Shown one piece after another: positions 53,119 to 61,477 of a stretch of 64,000 bases of DNA. The position numbers and the translations under genes are program-made. The notes beneath the pieces were generated by a model. That model had not been told where the DNA came from. It did no database searches and saw only the letters and a program-made list of their open reading frames with translations. Origin of the DNA: Spirochaetales bacterium (GTDB lineage: Bacteria; Spirochaetota; Spirochaetia; DSM-27196; Alkalispirochaetaceae); contig JANQHT010000121.1 in assembly GCA_028282545.1 (NCBI GenBank), positions 17,954-81,953 of the forward strand. The letters are read 5' to 3'. Position 1 is the first letter of the stretch, and each line of letters opens with the position of its first letter.

Positions 53119-54099
53119 ATGAAGAACAAGGTTATTGTTGGTGTCGTCGCGGTAGTCATCGTTGCAGGCGTTGTATTTGGCGCGGTCACCTATTTTGGAA
53201 GTCAAAAGGTCGTTGTTGACACCTCGGAGCAGGCGCAAAAAATCGAACAGTACGCAAACGCCGATGCATTTATCACTCCGTATCAACTCAACGAGCTGAT
53301 GAATGACGAAAGCGCAGACGTGGTCGTGCTCGGATCGTTGAACCCGACCAAAATGGCCTCGCCCATCGCAGGTTCCTTCACCTTCTGGCGGCCGGACTAT
53401 TCCGCGGAAGAGAGCGCCTATCCCTACGGCGGAATGAGAAACACCGGGGAAGAGATGGAAACGATCTTGTCGAATGCGGGTGCCACCAGGAGGTCAATGA
53501 TCGTCGTCTACGCCTCGGGGAGTCACCACGACGCGGCCCGCCTCTGGTGGCAGATCAAGCAGCTTGGTCATGACGACGTCCGCGTGCTGGACGGCGGATT
53601 GAACGCCTGGGCGGGCGCGGGGTACCCCACCGGAGACGCAAACCCCACCGTCGAGGCCTCCGGTTACACGGCGCCGAAGCCGGCCGGCTTTGCGTCTGCC
53701 GATATGGAAATGGTCAAGGCGGCGATCGAGGATGACCAGTGGGTGATCATCGACACGCGTACCCCGGAAGAGCACGACGGTTCCTCGGTCAAGGGCGGCG
53801 CCTTTGGCCCCGGTGCCATTCCGACGTCGGTTCACATCAACTGGACCAGCGCAAACAACGAAGATTCGACGCTCAAAACGAGGGCGGAGCTCGAGGCGAT
53901 CTACGGCGACGTCATAGAAGGAAAGAACGTAATCGCGTTCTGCCAGTCGGGAGTTCGTTCCGCCCATACGACGATGGTCTTGATGAACGTTCTGGGTGTC
54001 GAAGAAGTGTACAACTACGACGGTTCCTGGATCGAATGGAGCTACGCCCATTACGAGCAGGACGGCAGCGTCGACGTAATCAACGGAACCTCCAGCTAA
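53119..54099 (+). CDS. Membrane-anchored tandem rhodanese (sulfurtransferase)
   Basis: 326 residues. An N-terminal membrane anchor (5-27) places two rhodanese domains outside the cytoplasm. The first (~50-175) keeps the fold (VRVLDGGLNAWAGAGYP) but has YASGSHHDAARLWW where the active Cys loop belongs, so it is inactive. The second (~195-320) has the catalytic loop with Cys275 in FCQSGVRSAH. It would carry sulfane sulfur as a persulfide. It is the first gene of a five-gene operon. Confidence 0.9.
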   Translation: MKNKVIVGVVAVVIVAGVVFGAVTYFGSQKVVVDTSEQAQKIEQYANADAFITPYQLNELMNDESADVVVLGSLNPTKMASPIAGSFTFWRPDYSAEESAYPYGGMRNTGEEMETILSNAGATRRSMIVVYASGSHHDAARLWWQIKQLGHDDVRVLDGGLNAWAGAGYPTGDANPTVEASGYTAPKPAGFASADMEMVKAAIEDDQWVIIDTRTPEEHDGSSVKGGAFGPGAIPTSVHINWTSANNEDSTLKTRAELEAIYGDVIEGKNVIAFCQSGVRSAHTTMVLMNVLGVEEVYNYDGSWIEWSYAHYEQDGSVDVINGTSS

Positions 54100-54126
54100 T
54101 CAACCGGATATTGGATCTGAGCAGCA

Positions 54127-55920
54127 ATGGCGGACATCAAGTTTTCAGACGCCGTGATCGACACGGCCGGGACCGTGGTCAACAAGTGCATGGGGTTGGA
54201 AGACGCCCCGTGCATGAGCGCGTGCCCGATGAGCACGGACGCAAAAGGCTACGTTAACCTGATCGCAGAGGGGAAGTTTGAAGAGTCCTTGAAGTTGATC
54301 CGGGAGAAGTTGTTTCTCCCCAACACCCTCGGGCGAATTTGCGCCCACCCCTGTGAGGCAAAGTGCCGGCGCGGTACGGAGTACGGCGAGCCTATTTCGA
54401 TCGCGGCGCTAAAGAGATTCGCGGCTGAACGAGCCGACGATGAGTCGCTGTGGGATCTGACAAAGGCGGATGCTACGGGAAAACGCGTTGCCGTCGTTGG
54501 CGCAGGTCCATCCGGGGCCCAGGCGGCGATTGAGCTTGCCCGTTCCGGTCACGACGTGACCATTCTCGAAAAACTGGACGTGGTGGGAGGTATGATGCGG
54601 GTAGGTATCCCCGAGTACCGCCTTCCCCGAAACATCATCGATCACGAGTACACTTATTTGACCAGCCTGGGTGTTCAGTTCGAATTTGGCGTCGAGGTCG
54701 GGAAAGACGTTACGCTCGATTCATTAAGAGAAGATTACGATGCGGTGATTCTTGCGCATGGGGCCCACAAAGGAAGTATCGTACCCGTCCCCGGACACGA
54801 CGCTGAGGGCGTCTTTTCGGCGGCCGATTACCTCAGGGAAATCAGCCTGACACGCTCCTTTCCCCGAGCCGGTAAACGAATCATGGTGGTCGGTGGCGGC
54901 GACGTGGCAATGGACTGCGCCCGTTCGTCCTGGCGAATCGGTGCACACGCGGTTGTTCAGTGTTCGTTGGAGGACGACGAGACGCTCCCCGCCTCGGAAG
55001 AGGAGATTCGGGAGGCGAAGGAAGAGGGCGTCGCGTTCAACGCCGGGTGGGGACCCGACGAGATCTACGTCGAAAACGGTCGTGTCACGGGTATTCGAAT
55101 TCGCCGGGTACTCTCCGTGTTCGATGCATCGGGTCGCTTCAATCCGTGTTATGGGGACGAAACGAAGGAGTTCTCCGTTGACACGGTGATATTCGCCACC
55201 GGACAAAAAGTTGAAGACATCACCTCGGGCGCCCTTGAGCAAAAGCAGGGTGGTCGTTACGTCGTCGATGCAAACACACTCGCGACATCGATGGAAAACG
55301 TCTTTGTCGCCGGCGATGCGGCGGGAACAAACATCGTCATCGAGGCGATGGCCTATGGGAGGAAGGCAGGTCTGTCGGCGGACCGCTACTTGACCGGACG
55401 CACCCTTGATGACGGGCGAGATTTCTCGCGCGAGTTCTCGTACGGAACAAAGTTGGACGTTCCTATCCCCGAAGGGACCGAAGATCTTCCGCGATTGAGC
55501 CCCAACCTAAGAGACCCGCGGGTCAGAAAGCGCGATTTCGATGAATGCGACACCGGCTTTTCCGATGAGCAGGCCCTTAAGGAAGCCTCACGATGCCTTA
55601 AGTGCGAATGCAGACTATGCATGAGAGAGTGCGTGATGATGAACGAGTTCGGGTCGTGTCCAAAAGATATCCTCGATCCGTTGGTCAATCGCGGTGAAAT
55701 GGACCCGCTACTCGCCTATTCGTGCAACGGTTGCGACAACTGCACCATCGTGTGTCCCCACGAATTCCAGCTAAAGAAGGTGTTCGTGGGGAGCAGAAAG
55801 GACTTTGTCGCCGCAAACCGTGGGGAGTCCCCGATGAAAGGTCACAAGGTGATCAAACTCCATCAACTCCTCGGTTTCTCGAAATTCTTCACAACCAAAA
55901 TCAGGGGGCGCAAGAAGTAA
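54127..55920 (+). CDS. GltD-like FAD/NAD(P) oxidoreductase with N- and C-terminal Fe-S domains
   Basis: 597 residues. The N-terminal Fe4S4 helical domain (Cys in DAPCMSACPM, RICAHPCEAKCRRG) is followed by FAD loop VVGAGPSGAQAAIELA (~122), GGMMRVGIPEYRLP, NAD(P) loop VVGGGDVAMDCARSS and second FAD motif VFVAGDAAGTN. This is the small subunit of glutamate synthase type. Added at the C-terminus (~480-570) are two Cys-rich clusters (CLKCECRLCMREC; SCNGCDNCTIVCP), as in heterodisulfide-reductase-linked electron carriers. There is no GltB, so a sulfur- or thiol-linked NAD(P)H reductase is more likely than glutamate synthase. Confidence 0.88.
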   Translation: MADIKFSDAVIDTAGTVVNKCMGLEDAPCMSACPMSTDAKGYVNLIAEGKFEESLKLIREKLFLPNTLGRICAHPCEAKCRRGTEYGEPISIAALKRFAAERADDESLWDLTKADATGKRVAVVGAGPSGAQAAIELARSGHDVTILEKLDVVGGMMRVGIPEYRLPRNIIDHEYTYLTSLGVQFEFGVEVGKDVTLDSLREDYDAVILAHGAHKGSIVPVPGHDAEGVFSAADYLREISLTRSFPRAGKRIMVVGGGDVAMDCARSSWRIGAHAVVQCSLEDDETLPASEEEIREAKEEGVAFNAGWGPDEIYVENGRVTGIRIRRVLSVFDASGRFNPCYGDETKEFSVDTVIFATGQKVEDITSGALEQKQGGRYVVDANTLATSMENVFVAGDAAGTNIVIEAMAYGRKAGLSADRYLTGRTLDDGRDFSREFSYGTKLDVPIPEGTEDLPRLSPNLRDPRVRKRDFDECDTGFSDEQALKEASRCLKCECRLCMRECVMMNEFGSCPKDILDPLVNRGEMDPLLAYSCNGCDNCTIVCPHEFQLKKVFVGSRKDFVAANRGESPMKGHKVIKLHQLLGFSKFFTTKIRGRKK

Positions 55921-56705
55921 TGGCAGATATGGTCACCAAAGAGAAACGGTACGGGTTTATGCCCGGATGCAGCCTCCCTTCCTACAATCCGGAGGCGGTC
56001 GCGAAAACGATCGAATTCCTGAACGCGACCTTTCCACACTTTTCAGCCGTTCAGAAGTGTTGTGGGAAGCCCACGAAAGCGGTGGGACAATACGATCTGT
56101 TCAAAGAGCGGTTTGCCGGACTTCAAGCCGACATGGACGATATGGGAATCGAAGATATGATCGTCGCCTGTCAGAGCTGCTTCCTGACACTCAAGGAAGC
56201 AAGTTCCACCCCGGTCACGTCGCTCTGGGCGTTGTGGCCCAAAATCGGGTTCCCCGACGATTTGAAGGGGAAAGCTGCCGACAGCGACATCGTCTTCACC
56301 ATTCACGACTCCTGTTCAACGCGGTACGAAGAAGAACTCCAAGACGGCGTCCGCTGGATCATGGACCAACTCGGCTACCAGGTCCACGAGTCGAAGCACG
56401 CAAAAGAGAGGACTCGGTGCTGTGGGTTCGGCGGAATGGTCGTTCCGGTCAATCCGGAAATCGCCCAAAAGGTGATGGTGAAGCGCGTGGAGACGCTGGA
56501 GAAAGAGAACGTCGTCGTCTACTGCGCCGCGTGTCGGTCGTCGCTTTTGAAGGGCGGAGCGAAAGCGTGGCACATCCTCGATCTCATCTGGGGTCCCGTA
56601 GTCAACGAAGGGGATGACTCCCCGATGGACGTCCTGGCGAGCCCGATAAAATCGTGGGTGAATCGATACAAGGCCAAACGGGGCATCGTTCACGCGATGC
56701 GCTAG
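55920..56705 (+). CDS. CCG-domain (HdrB/GlpC-like) Fe-S protein
   Basis: 261 residues, ATG overlapping the previous stop (TAATG) with GGGGG upstream. Two cysteine-rich CCG-type motifs are present: KCCGKPTKA with upstream GCSLPSYN, and RCCGFGGMVV with downstream VYCAACRSSL. Extra Cys occur in ACQSCFLTL and HDSCSTR. In HdrB these bind noncubane [4Fe-4S] clusters that cleave disulfides. Together with the GltD-like protein it probably forms a NAD(P)H-to-disulfide or persulfide reductase. Confidence 0.85.
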   Translation: MADMVTKEKRYGFMPGCSLPSYNPEAVAKTIEFLNATFPHFSAVQKCCGKPTKAVGQYDLFKERFAGLQADMDDMGIEDMIVACQSCFLTLKEASSTPVTSLWALWPKIGFPDDLKGKAADSDIVFTIHDSCSTRYEEELQDGVRWIMDQLGYQVHESKHAKERTRCCGFGGMVVPVNPEIAQKVMVKRVETLEKENVVVYCAACRSSLLKGGAKAWHILDLIWGPVVNEGDDSPMDVLASPIKSWVNRYKAKRGIVHAMR

Positions 56706-56719
56706 CTCGGAAGGAAACC

Positions 56720-57409
56720 ATGGCAAAACTGATCAAAGCAATCGTAATCGTCGCCGTCCTGGCGGCGGCGTTTTTTGGGCTCCGCGCAACGGGTCTATTC
56801 GAGTTAATGAAAGACTACGATGCGTTCAAAGCGTTTATCGAAAGCTACGGCGTGCTGGGATACGCGATCTACGTCTTGATCTACGTTGTTATTGCGGTCT
56901 TCTCGATTCCGGCCACGATCCCAACCCTCGTTGCGGGGATCGTTTTCGGGTCGGTACGAGGTGGAATCATCTCACTGATCGGCGCGACGATCGGGGCGAC
57001 CGTAGCGTTTCTCATCGCGCGGTACATCGCCAGAGACTTAATCGTCGGCAAGTTCGGTGAAAACCCGATCTTCAAAAAGATCGAAGCGGGCGTGGAGAAG
57101 AACGGCCGAGACTTCCTGATCCTTACGCGCCTCGTTCCCGTTTTCCCGTACAACGTTCAGAACTACGCCTACGGGCTCACGAACATAAACGTGGTCACCT
57201 TCTCCGTCATTTCGCTGATCACGATGGCGCCAGGTGCCTTCATCTACGCCTACATGGCCGGCGACATTGCCGAAAACGGATTCACCGGAGCCCTGTTCGT
57301 CAAGCTCGTCATCGCGGGAATCGTCCTGTTCGGCGTCTCCCAGATTCCGAAGGTTTTTGCGAAACGCAAGGGCATCGAGATGGACGAACTAAAGGCCGAC
57401 GTCAAGTGA
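56720..57409 (+). CDS. TVP38/TMEM64-family (VTT domain) membrane protein
   Basis: 229 residues with five to six hydrophobic segments and an AAGGA ribosome site. Family signatures: FSIPATIPTLVAGIVFGSVRGG, GATIGATVAFLIARYIARD, and LTRLVPVFPYNVQNYAYGLT. The VTT fold is found in DedA-like transporters and lipid scramblases. In bacteria, TVP38 genes often accompany rhodanese and pyridine-nucleotide reductase genes, as here. Transported substrate unknown. Confidence 0.88.
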   Translation: MAKLIKAIVIVAVLAAAFFGLRATGLFELMKDYDAFKAFIESYGVLGYAIYVLIYVVIAVFSIPATIPTLVAGIVFGSVRGGIISLIGATIGATVAFLIARYIARDLIVGKFGENPIFKKIEAGVEKNGRDFLILTRLVPVFPYNVQNYAYGLTNINVVTFSVISLITMAPGAFIYAYMAGDIAENGFTGALFVKLVIAGIVLFGVSQIPKVFAKRKGIEMDELKADVK

Positions 57410-57786
57410 TGCAGGCGCGACCAATGGAGTCATTGCTCAACTACTTCGCGCAGCTTGACTACGCCCTACTGGAGGAGAGTTCAACCGCGGTGACCGTTCG
57501 TCACCGTGGGCACGGCCAGACGGTCGAGCTTCTTTTTGTCGCAGGCGATACAAGCCTCCCGGTGGACCATGAGTGGCGTCCGGATCGCGACTATCTCGTC
57601 GTCCTTGGCGAGGAGACGCTGACGGAGGACGGCGTCGCGGCGATCGAGAAGGCGGCCGATTTGATACCGGAAAACGCTGCAATGATCGTGTGGGACGAAG
57701 AATCACTGGAACACACGATGAAGGACATCTGGTTCTTCCTGACCGAACGCCAGTCTTACCGCTCCGGCGAAAAGGGAGAAACGTAG
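57409..57786 (+). CDS. Small soluble protein of unknown function, last gene of the rhodanese operon
   Basis: 125 residues. The ATG overlaps the VTT gene stop (TGATG); a second ATG 15 bases on is possible. A mixed alpha/beta fold with no Cys and no membrane segment (ESLLNYFAQLDYALLEESS, VELLFVAGDTSLPVDHEWRP, HTMKDIWFFLTERQSYR). It ends 206 bases before the convergent glnA stop, and that gap holds no supported gene. Operon membership suggests an accessory role for the redox system. Confidence 0.7.
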   Translation: MQARPMESLLNYFAQLDYALLEESSTAVTVRHRGHGQTVELLFVAGDTSLPVDHEWRPDRDYLVVLGEETLTEDGVAAIEKAADLIPENAAMIVWDEESLEHTMKDIWFFLTERQSYRSGEKGET

Positions 57787-57992
57787 CGCGCCCCGAATCC
57801 GACAACCCGCCGGCAACCAGCCCGCTCAGGCCATCGCCTGGCGGGCGTTGGGGAATCAATCGCGAGAGCTGCCAGACCTCGGCTAAGATCTCCCGCATTG
57901 AATCAGGCGCCTGTTCGATCGCCTTCTCGCGTGCGCGATGCGCTTGCCTGGTGAACGACCGCTCCGCGTGCGGGGCGTTCACATCATTGTGA

Positions 57993-59408
57993 CTAGATGT
58001 CGTAGTAGAGCATGAACTCGTACGGGTGCGGACGAAGGTCCAGCGCCTGCACTTCCTCTTCCATCTTGTACTCGATCCACGTCTCGATAACGTCTTCGGT
58101 AAAGACATCACCCGTGAGCAGGAACTCGTGGTCCCCCTGGAGCGCCAGAAGCGCTTCCTTGAGGCTGCCCGGTGTCGTGGGAACCTTGGCCGCCTCCTCC
58201 GGGGCGAGGTCGTAGATGTTTCGGTCGAGCGCCTCACCGGGATCAATCTTGTTCTGGATTCCGTCGATCGCGGCCATCAGAAGGGCGCTGAACGCGAGGT
58301 AAGGGTTGCTCGACGGATCGGGGCAACGGAACTCGAAGCGCTTCGACTTTTCGCTGTTCGAGTACATCGGAATCCGCACCGCGGCACTCCGGTTTCGGCG
58401 CGAATAGGCGAGATTCACCGGCGCCTCGTAACCCGGGACCAGTCGCTTGTAGCTGTTGGTGGTCGGGTTGGTGAAGGCGAGAACGGCGGGGGCGTGTTGT
58501 AGTACACCGCCGATCGCGTGCAGCGCCGTTTCGGAAAGACCCGCGTATCCGTCGCCGAAGAAGAGGTTCTTGTCGCCTTTCCAGATCGAAAGGTGCGTGT
58601 GCATCCCACTCCCGTTATCCATGAACACCGGCTTCGGCATAAAGGTGACCGTCTTCCCGTGGCGACGGGCGACATTCTTGATGACGTACTTGTACTTCGT
58701 CATCTTGTCCGCCATCGAGAGGAGCGGCGAGAAGCGCATATCGATCTCACACTGGCCGCCGGAGGCGACTTCATGGTGGTGCGCCTCGACCTCGAGTCCC
58801 AGGTCCTGCATGAGCAGCACCATCTCGCTACGTATGTCCTGGAGGCTGTCACTGGGCGGAACGGGGAAGTACCCCTCCTTGGCACGCGGCTTGTAGCCCA
58901 GGTTCGGGCCTTCGTCGCGGCCGGTATTCCACGATCCCTCGACTGAATCGAGGTAGAAGTACCCGCTCTGGGGGTTCTGGTCGTAACGAATGTCGTCAAA
59001 GATGAAGAACTCCGCTTCCGGTCCGATCGAGGCCGTATCGCCGATGCCGGATGACTTGAGGTAGTTCTCCGCCTTGCGGGCGATGTTGCGGGGGTCCCGC
59101 GTGTAGTCATCACCGGTCAAGGGATCCGCGATGTTACAGATCATGACGAGCGTCTTGGCCTGCATAAAGGGATCGATAAACGCGGTCTCCGCAACCGGTT
59201 TCACGAGCATGTCCGATTCATTGATCGCCTGCCAGCCCCGAATACTGGAACCGTCGAACCCAATGCCCTCGCTAAAGGTATCTGCGTCGATCTCCGTGGC
59301 GGGCACGGTAAAGTGCTGCGCTATCCCGGGAAAGTCCATAAAGCGTAGATCGACAAACTTGACGTCTTCCGATCGAATGACGTCAAGTACTTCCTTGGCG
59401 TTTTTCAT
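57993..59408 (-). CDS. glnA: Glutamine synthetase type I
   Basis: 471 residues, typical GSI-beta length. Motifs: [19 protein letters not shown], catalytic [55 protein letters not shown], and the adenylylation loop [10 protein letters not shown] containing the target Tyr. It condenses glutamate and ammonia with ATP. The adenylylation Tyr together with glnE in the same window implies control by covalent modification. GGAGG ribosome site and a good promoter lie upstream. Confidence 0.97.
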   Translation of the reverse strand: MKNAKEVLDVIRSEDVKFVDLRFMDFPGIAQHFTVPATEIDADTFSEGIGFDGSSIRGWQAINESDMLVKPVAETAFIDPFMQAKTLVMICNIADPLTGDDYTRDPRNIARKAENYLKSSGIGDTASIGPEAEFFIFDDIRYDQNPQSGYFYLDSVEGSWNTGRDEGPNLGYKPRAKEGYFPVPPSDSLQDIRSEMVLLMQDLGLEVEAHHHEVASGGQCEIDMRFSPLLSMADKMTKYKYVIKNVARRHGKTVTFMPKPVFMDNGSGMHTHLSIWKGDKNLFFGDGYAGLSETALHAIGGVLQHAPAVLAFTNPTTNSYKRLVPGYEAPVNLAYSRRNRSAAVRIPMYSNSEKSKRFEFRCPDPSSNPYLAFSALLMAAIDGIQNKIDPGEALDRNIYDLAPEEAAKVPTTPGSLKEALLALQGDHEFLLTGDVFTEDVIETWIEYKMEEEVQALDLRPHPYEFMLYYDI

Positions 59409-59447
59409 GTCACACCTCCATACGTGATCGGTACGAATTGAGTCGAA

Positions 59448-59476
59448 AATATCGCCGATGTAGCGCTTTCGGTCAA
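59448..59476 (-). promoter_or_regulatory. Promoter of glnA
   Basis: On the minus strand TTGACC (59476-59471), 17-base spacer, GATATT (59453-59448). The predicted leader is about 35 bases and contains GGAGG eight bases before the ATG. No sigma-54-type GG/GC element is evident. Confidence 0.55.
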
Positions 59477-59522
59477 ATCATACAATTATGTCGGACAACA
59501 TACACAAATACGCCAAACATGT

Positions 59523-59544
59523 AAAGTGTTTTCCGAAAAAACAC
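59523..59544 (-). terminator. Weak terminator-like hairpin after pgsA
   Basis: On the minus strand GTGTTTT-TTCGG-AAAACAC followed by TTTAC, about 18 bases past the pgsA stop. The stem is AT-rich and the T-run short, so efficiency is doubtful. Confidence 0.35.
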
Positions 59545-59561
59545 GCAAAAGGGGTTATCGT

Positions 59562-60152
59562 CTAGGAACGGGAGCGATCGCGCGCGTGGGCGCGGAAAAC
59601 AACGAGGTAGTCGATGAAGGAGACCCATGCGAAGAGCACCGCCGCGCCGAACAGTGCGACCGCCCCACGCTCCAGGCGCACGAGCACTTCGGGAGACCAT
59701 CCGACGAAACGCGCGGTGACCACGAGAATACCGAAACCACCGGCCGTCGCGTACACAACGGCCTTGGCCTTCCCGCCGCGCCGCGCCGCCAGGGCGATTC
59801 CGTCGCGGTACATCACCATCCGCACGAACATGATCCCGATCTCCCGGTACATTACGAGGATGACCATCCAACCGGGCATCACGTCCAGGAGCGCGAATAC
59901 GACGAAGTAGGTCAGCCGGGAGATTACGTCGGCGAAGGGATCGAGCAGTTTTCCCATGTCGGAGACGAGTCCCATCCGGCGTGCAACGGCGCCGTCAAGA
60001 ACGTCGGTGATCTCGATGGCGACGAAGAGGACCCAGAGCGAGACGACCGAAAGGTATTCGAAGCGTCCGGTCCACGCCGGAAGGGCCGCCGCGACAAAGA
60101 AAAGCGGGCTCGCAAAGAGTCTGAAGCTTGTCACGGCGTTGGCAGGATTCAC
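59562..60152 (-). CDS. pgsA: CDP-diacylglycerol-glycerol-3-phosphate 3-phosphatidyltransferase (PgsA-type)
   Basis: 196 residues, about five membrane helices. The CDP-alcohol transferase signature D-G-x2-A-R-x8-G-x3-D-x3-D is present in TDVLDGAVARRMGLVSDMGK and LLDPFAD. NPANAVTSFRL at the N-terminus is typical of PgsA. It makes phosphatidylglycerol phosphate for the membrane. A related head-group (for example inositol phosphate) cannot be fully excluded. Its start borders repeat copy C. Confidence 0.87.
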   Translation of the reverse strand: MNPANAVTSFRLFASPLFFVAAALPAWTGRFEYLSVVSLWVLFVAIEITDVLDGAVARRMGLVSDMGKLLDPFADVISRLTYFVVFALLDVMPGWMVILVMYREIGIMFVRMVMYRDGIALAARRGGKAKAVVYATAGGFGILVVTARFVGWSPEVLVRLERGAVALFGAAVLFAWVSFIDYLVVFRAHARDRSRS

Positions 60153-60207
60153 GGCGCCATGCTACGGAGCGCCGCGGTAGGTGTCAACCGCTTCGCTCGA
60201 GCAGCAG

Positions 60208-60424
60208 CAGTTCGTATGGTGGAAATCACATCACCTTGGCACGGTTCGAAGAAAAAACGCTTGGCTGCGCTGCGCTGCACAGACGCGTTTTTTCTTCGTT
60301 CCGGGCGCACCTATGGATAGGTTCTTTCTATCGGCAATGGAATCTCCACCATGCGAACTGCCTTTTGTTTGGCTATAGACAATGTTCGTCGGAGGGCTTG
60401 TCGCCCTCCGTCCATGCTGAAAAC
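60208..60424. repeat. Palindromic intergenic repeat, copy C
   Basis: The same loop as A and B (TTGGCTGCGCTGCGCTGCAC) is flanked by stems 60247-60260 and 60284-60297 (CGAAGAAAAAACGC and its complement). Outer inverted arms GCAGTTCGTATGGTGGAAAT (60208 on) and ATCTCCACCATGCGAACTGC (60342-60361) make the element a long imperfect palindrome. The small hairpin GGAGGGC-TTGTC-GCCCTCC lies at 60391-60409. The right end codes for the C-terminus and stop of the next minus-strand gene. Confidence 0.85.
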
Positions 60425-60708
60425 TGCTGATCGAGCAGATCCCGAGAGCGTCTGAAGGGTCCCTCGGCCCGAAAGTACGAATAGAGCACAGAATACCCGC
60501 GGGCGAGTCTTCGTTTGAGGATTCCCTGGAATGAGCGCTGCTGCTCCGGTTCGTCGGCGTAGGTATGGTGGCGTTCGCGGACGAGAAAGAAGTCCTTTCC
60601 GTCGATAACGGTGAGCGTGGGATACCCGAACAGATGCCGTTGACGATCGGTAATCGTCACGTATCGCGTGGAACCGTCCGGCTCGCGGCGATAGAGGGTG
60701 ACCATCAT
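60373..60708 (-). CDS. Small protein of unknown function with repeat-derived C-terminus
   Basis: 111 residues from the first of two adjacent ATGs. The N-terminal two thirds look folded (YVTITDRQRHLFGYPTLTVI, DGKDFFLVRERHHTYADEP, GILKRRLARGYSVLYSYFRA). The last 15 or so residues (SAWTEGDKPSDEHCL) are read from repeat copy C, so the ancestral 3' end was probably different. It lies four bases after the membrane protein gene upstream. No family recognised. Confidence 0.6.
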   Translation of the reverse strand: MMVTLYRREPDGSTRYVTITDRQRHLFGYPTLTVIDGKDFFLVRERHHTYADEPEQQRSFQGILKRRLARGYSVLYSYFRAEGPFRRSRDLLDQQFSAWTEGDKPSDEHCL

Positions 60709-60712
60709 CACT

Positions 60713-61477
60713 TCACATATCGGACGGATACAGCACGTCAATGAGCAGCGTGTAGCGTCCGCGCGGGACAAAGCGGGAATCGGTACCGAACCTGACTACA
60801 AGCGTCTCCGTCCGCACCAGACCTGCCCGCACCATCAGCGACTCGACAGCGGTAACAACATCCCTTGTCCAGGCGGGGCCAAGGGGTACCCGGCGGCGTA
60901 CAAGGGGCCTGCGACCGATCCACCAGAGCTCCTCTGGAACGGAAGCGACAACGATCGAAACACAACGACCAACCGGCTCCGCGCTCTCCCGGGAGCCGTC
61001 AACCTTCAGGAGGAACGCCACGGTGTCCACCCGCGCGGTTGCGCCCGGTTCCAGGTCCACCGTTTCACGATTGACGGTATCGCACGGGAGGGACCCATCG
61101 TAGCGAACGGTCCTGACGGCGGGCGGTGTCTCCCAATCCGCAAGGAGAACAAACGGAGTACCTGCCACAACGATCACAACGCCCAGGACCACTCGTCGGG
61201 CAATGGGTGGGAGGCGCAGGATCAGGAGCGCCGACAGAAAGGCGCCTCCCGTGTACATCCCCAGGCGGCGCGCAACGGCGGTCACGGCGGGACCGACCGC
61301 AACGACCACGACTCCCACCGAAGCGATCGCGCCGGCGAGTAGGATCGGCGTCCAGTACCGGCGGTAGGCCCGCAGCCGCATGGGCCGGTTCGCGCGCCGC
61401 ATACGGTAGAGAAACGGCAGGAGGGCACCTGCGACCAGGAGAGCCGTTGCCGTCGCCGGACCGTATACGATCGTCAC
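60713..61477 (-). CDS. Membrane protein of unknown function
   Basis: 254 residues, GTG start overlapping the pepM32 stop (GTGA). Four hydrophobic helices (~8-28, 45-68, 78-98, 103-122) are followed by a ~130-residue extracytoplasmic or cytoplasmic beta-rich domain (VDLEPGATARVDTVAFLLKV, LVVRFGTDSRFVPRGRYTLL). The soluble part contains only scattered Cys and no catalytic motif. Coupled translation with the carboxypeptidase gene is the only contextual clue. Confidence 0.65.
   Translation of the reverse strand: MTIVYGPATATALLVAGALLPFLYRMRRANRPMRLRAYRRYWTPILLAGAIASVGVVVVAVGPAVTAVARRLGMYTGGAFLSALLILRLPPIARRVVLGVVIVVAGTPFVLLADWETPPAVRTVRYDGSLPCDTVNRETVDLEPGATARVDTVAFLLKVDGSRESAEPVGRCVSIVVASVPEELWWIGRRPLVRRRVPLGPAWTRDVVTAVESLMVRAGLVRTETLVVRFGTDSRFVPRGRYTLLIDVLYPSDM

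Noticed and set aside
54127..55920. Glutamate synthase small subunit (gltD)
   Set aside because: The core is GltD-like, but the extra C-terminal Fe-S domain, the CCG neighbour and absence of gltB argue for a different reductase.
57787..57992. Possible minus-strand small gene between the rhodanese operon and glnA (helical segment EKAIEQAPDSMREILAEVWQ)
   Set aside because: The frame continues 350 bases antisense into the small operon gene with no ribosome site, so coding support is too weak.
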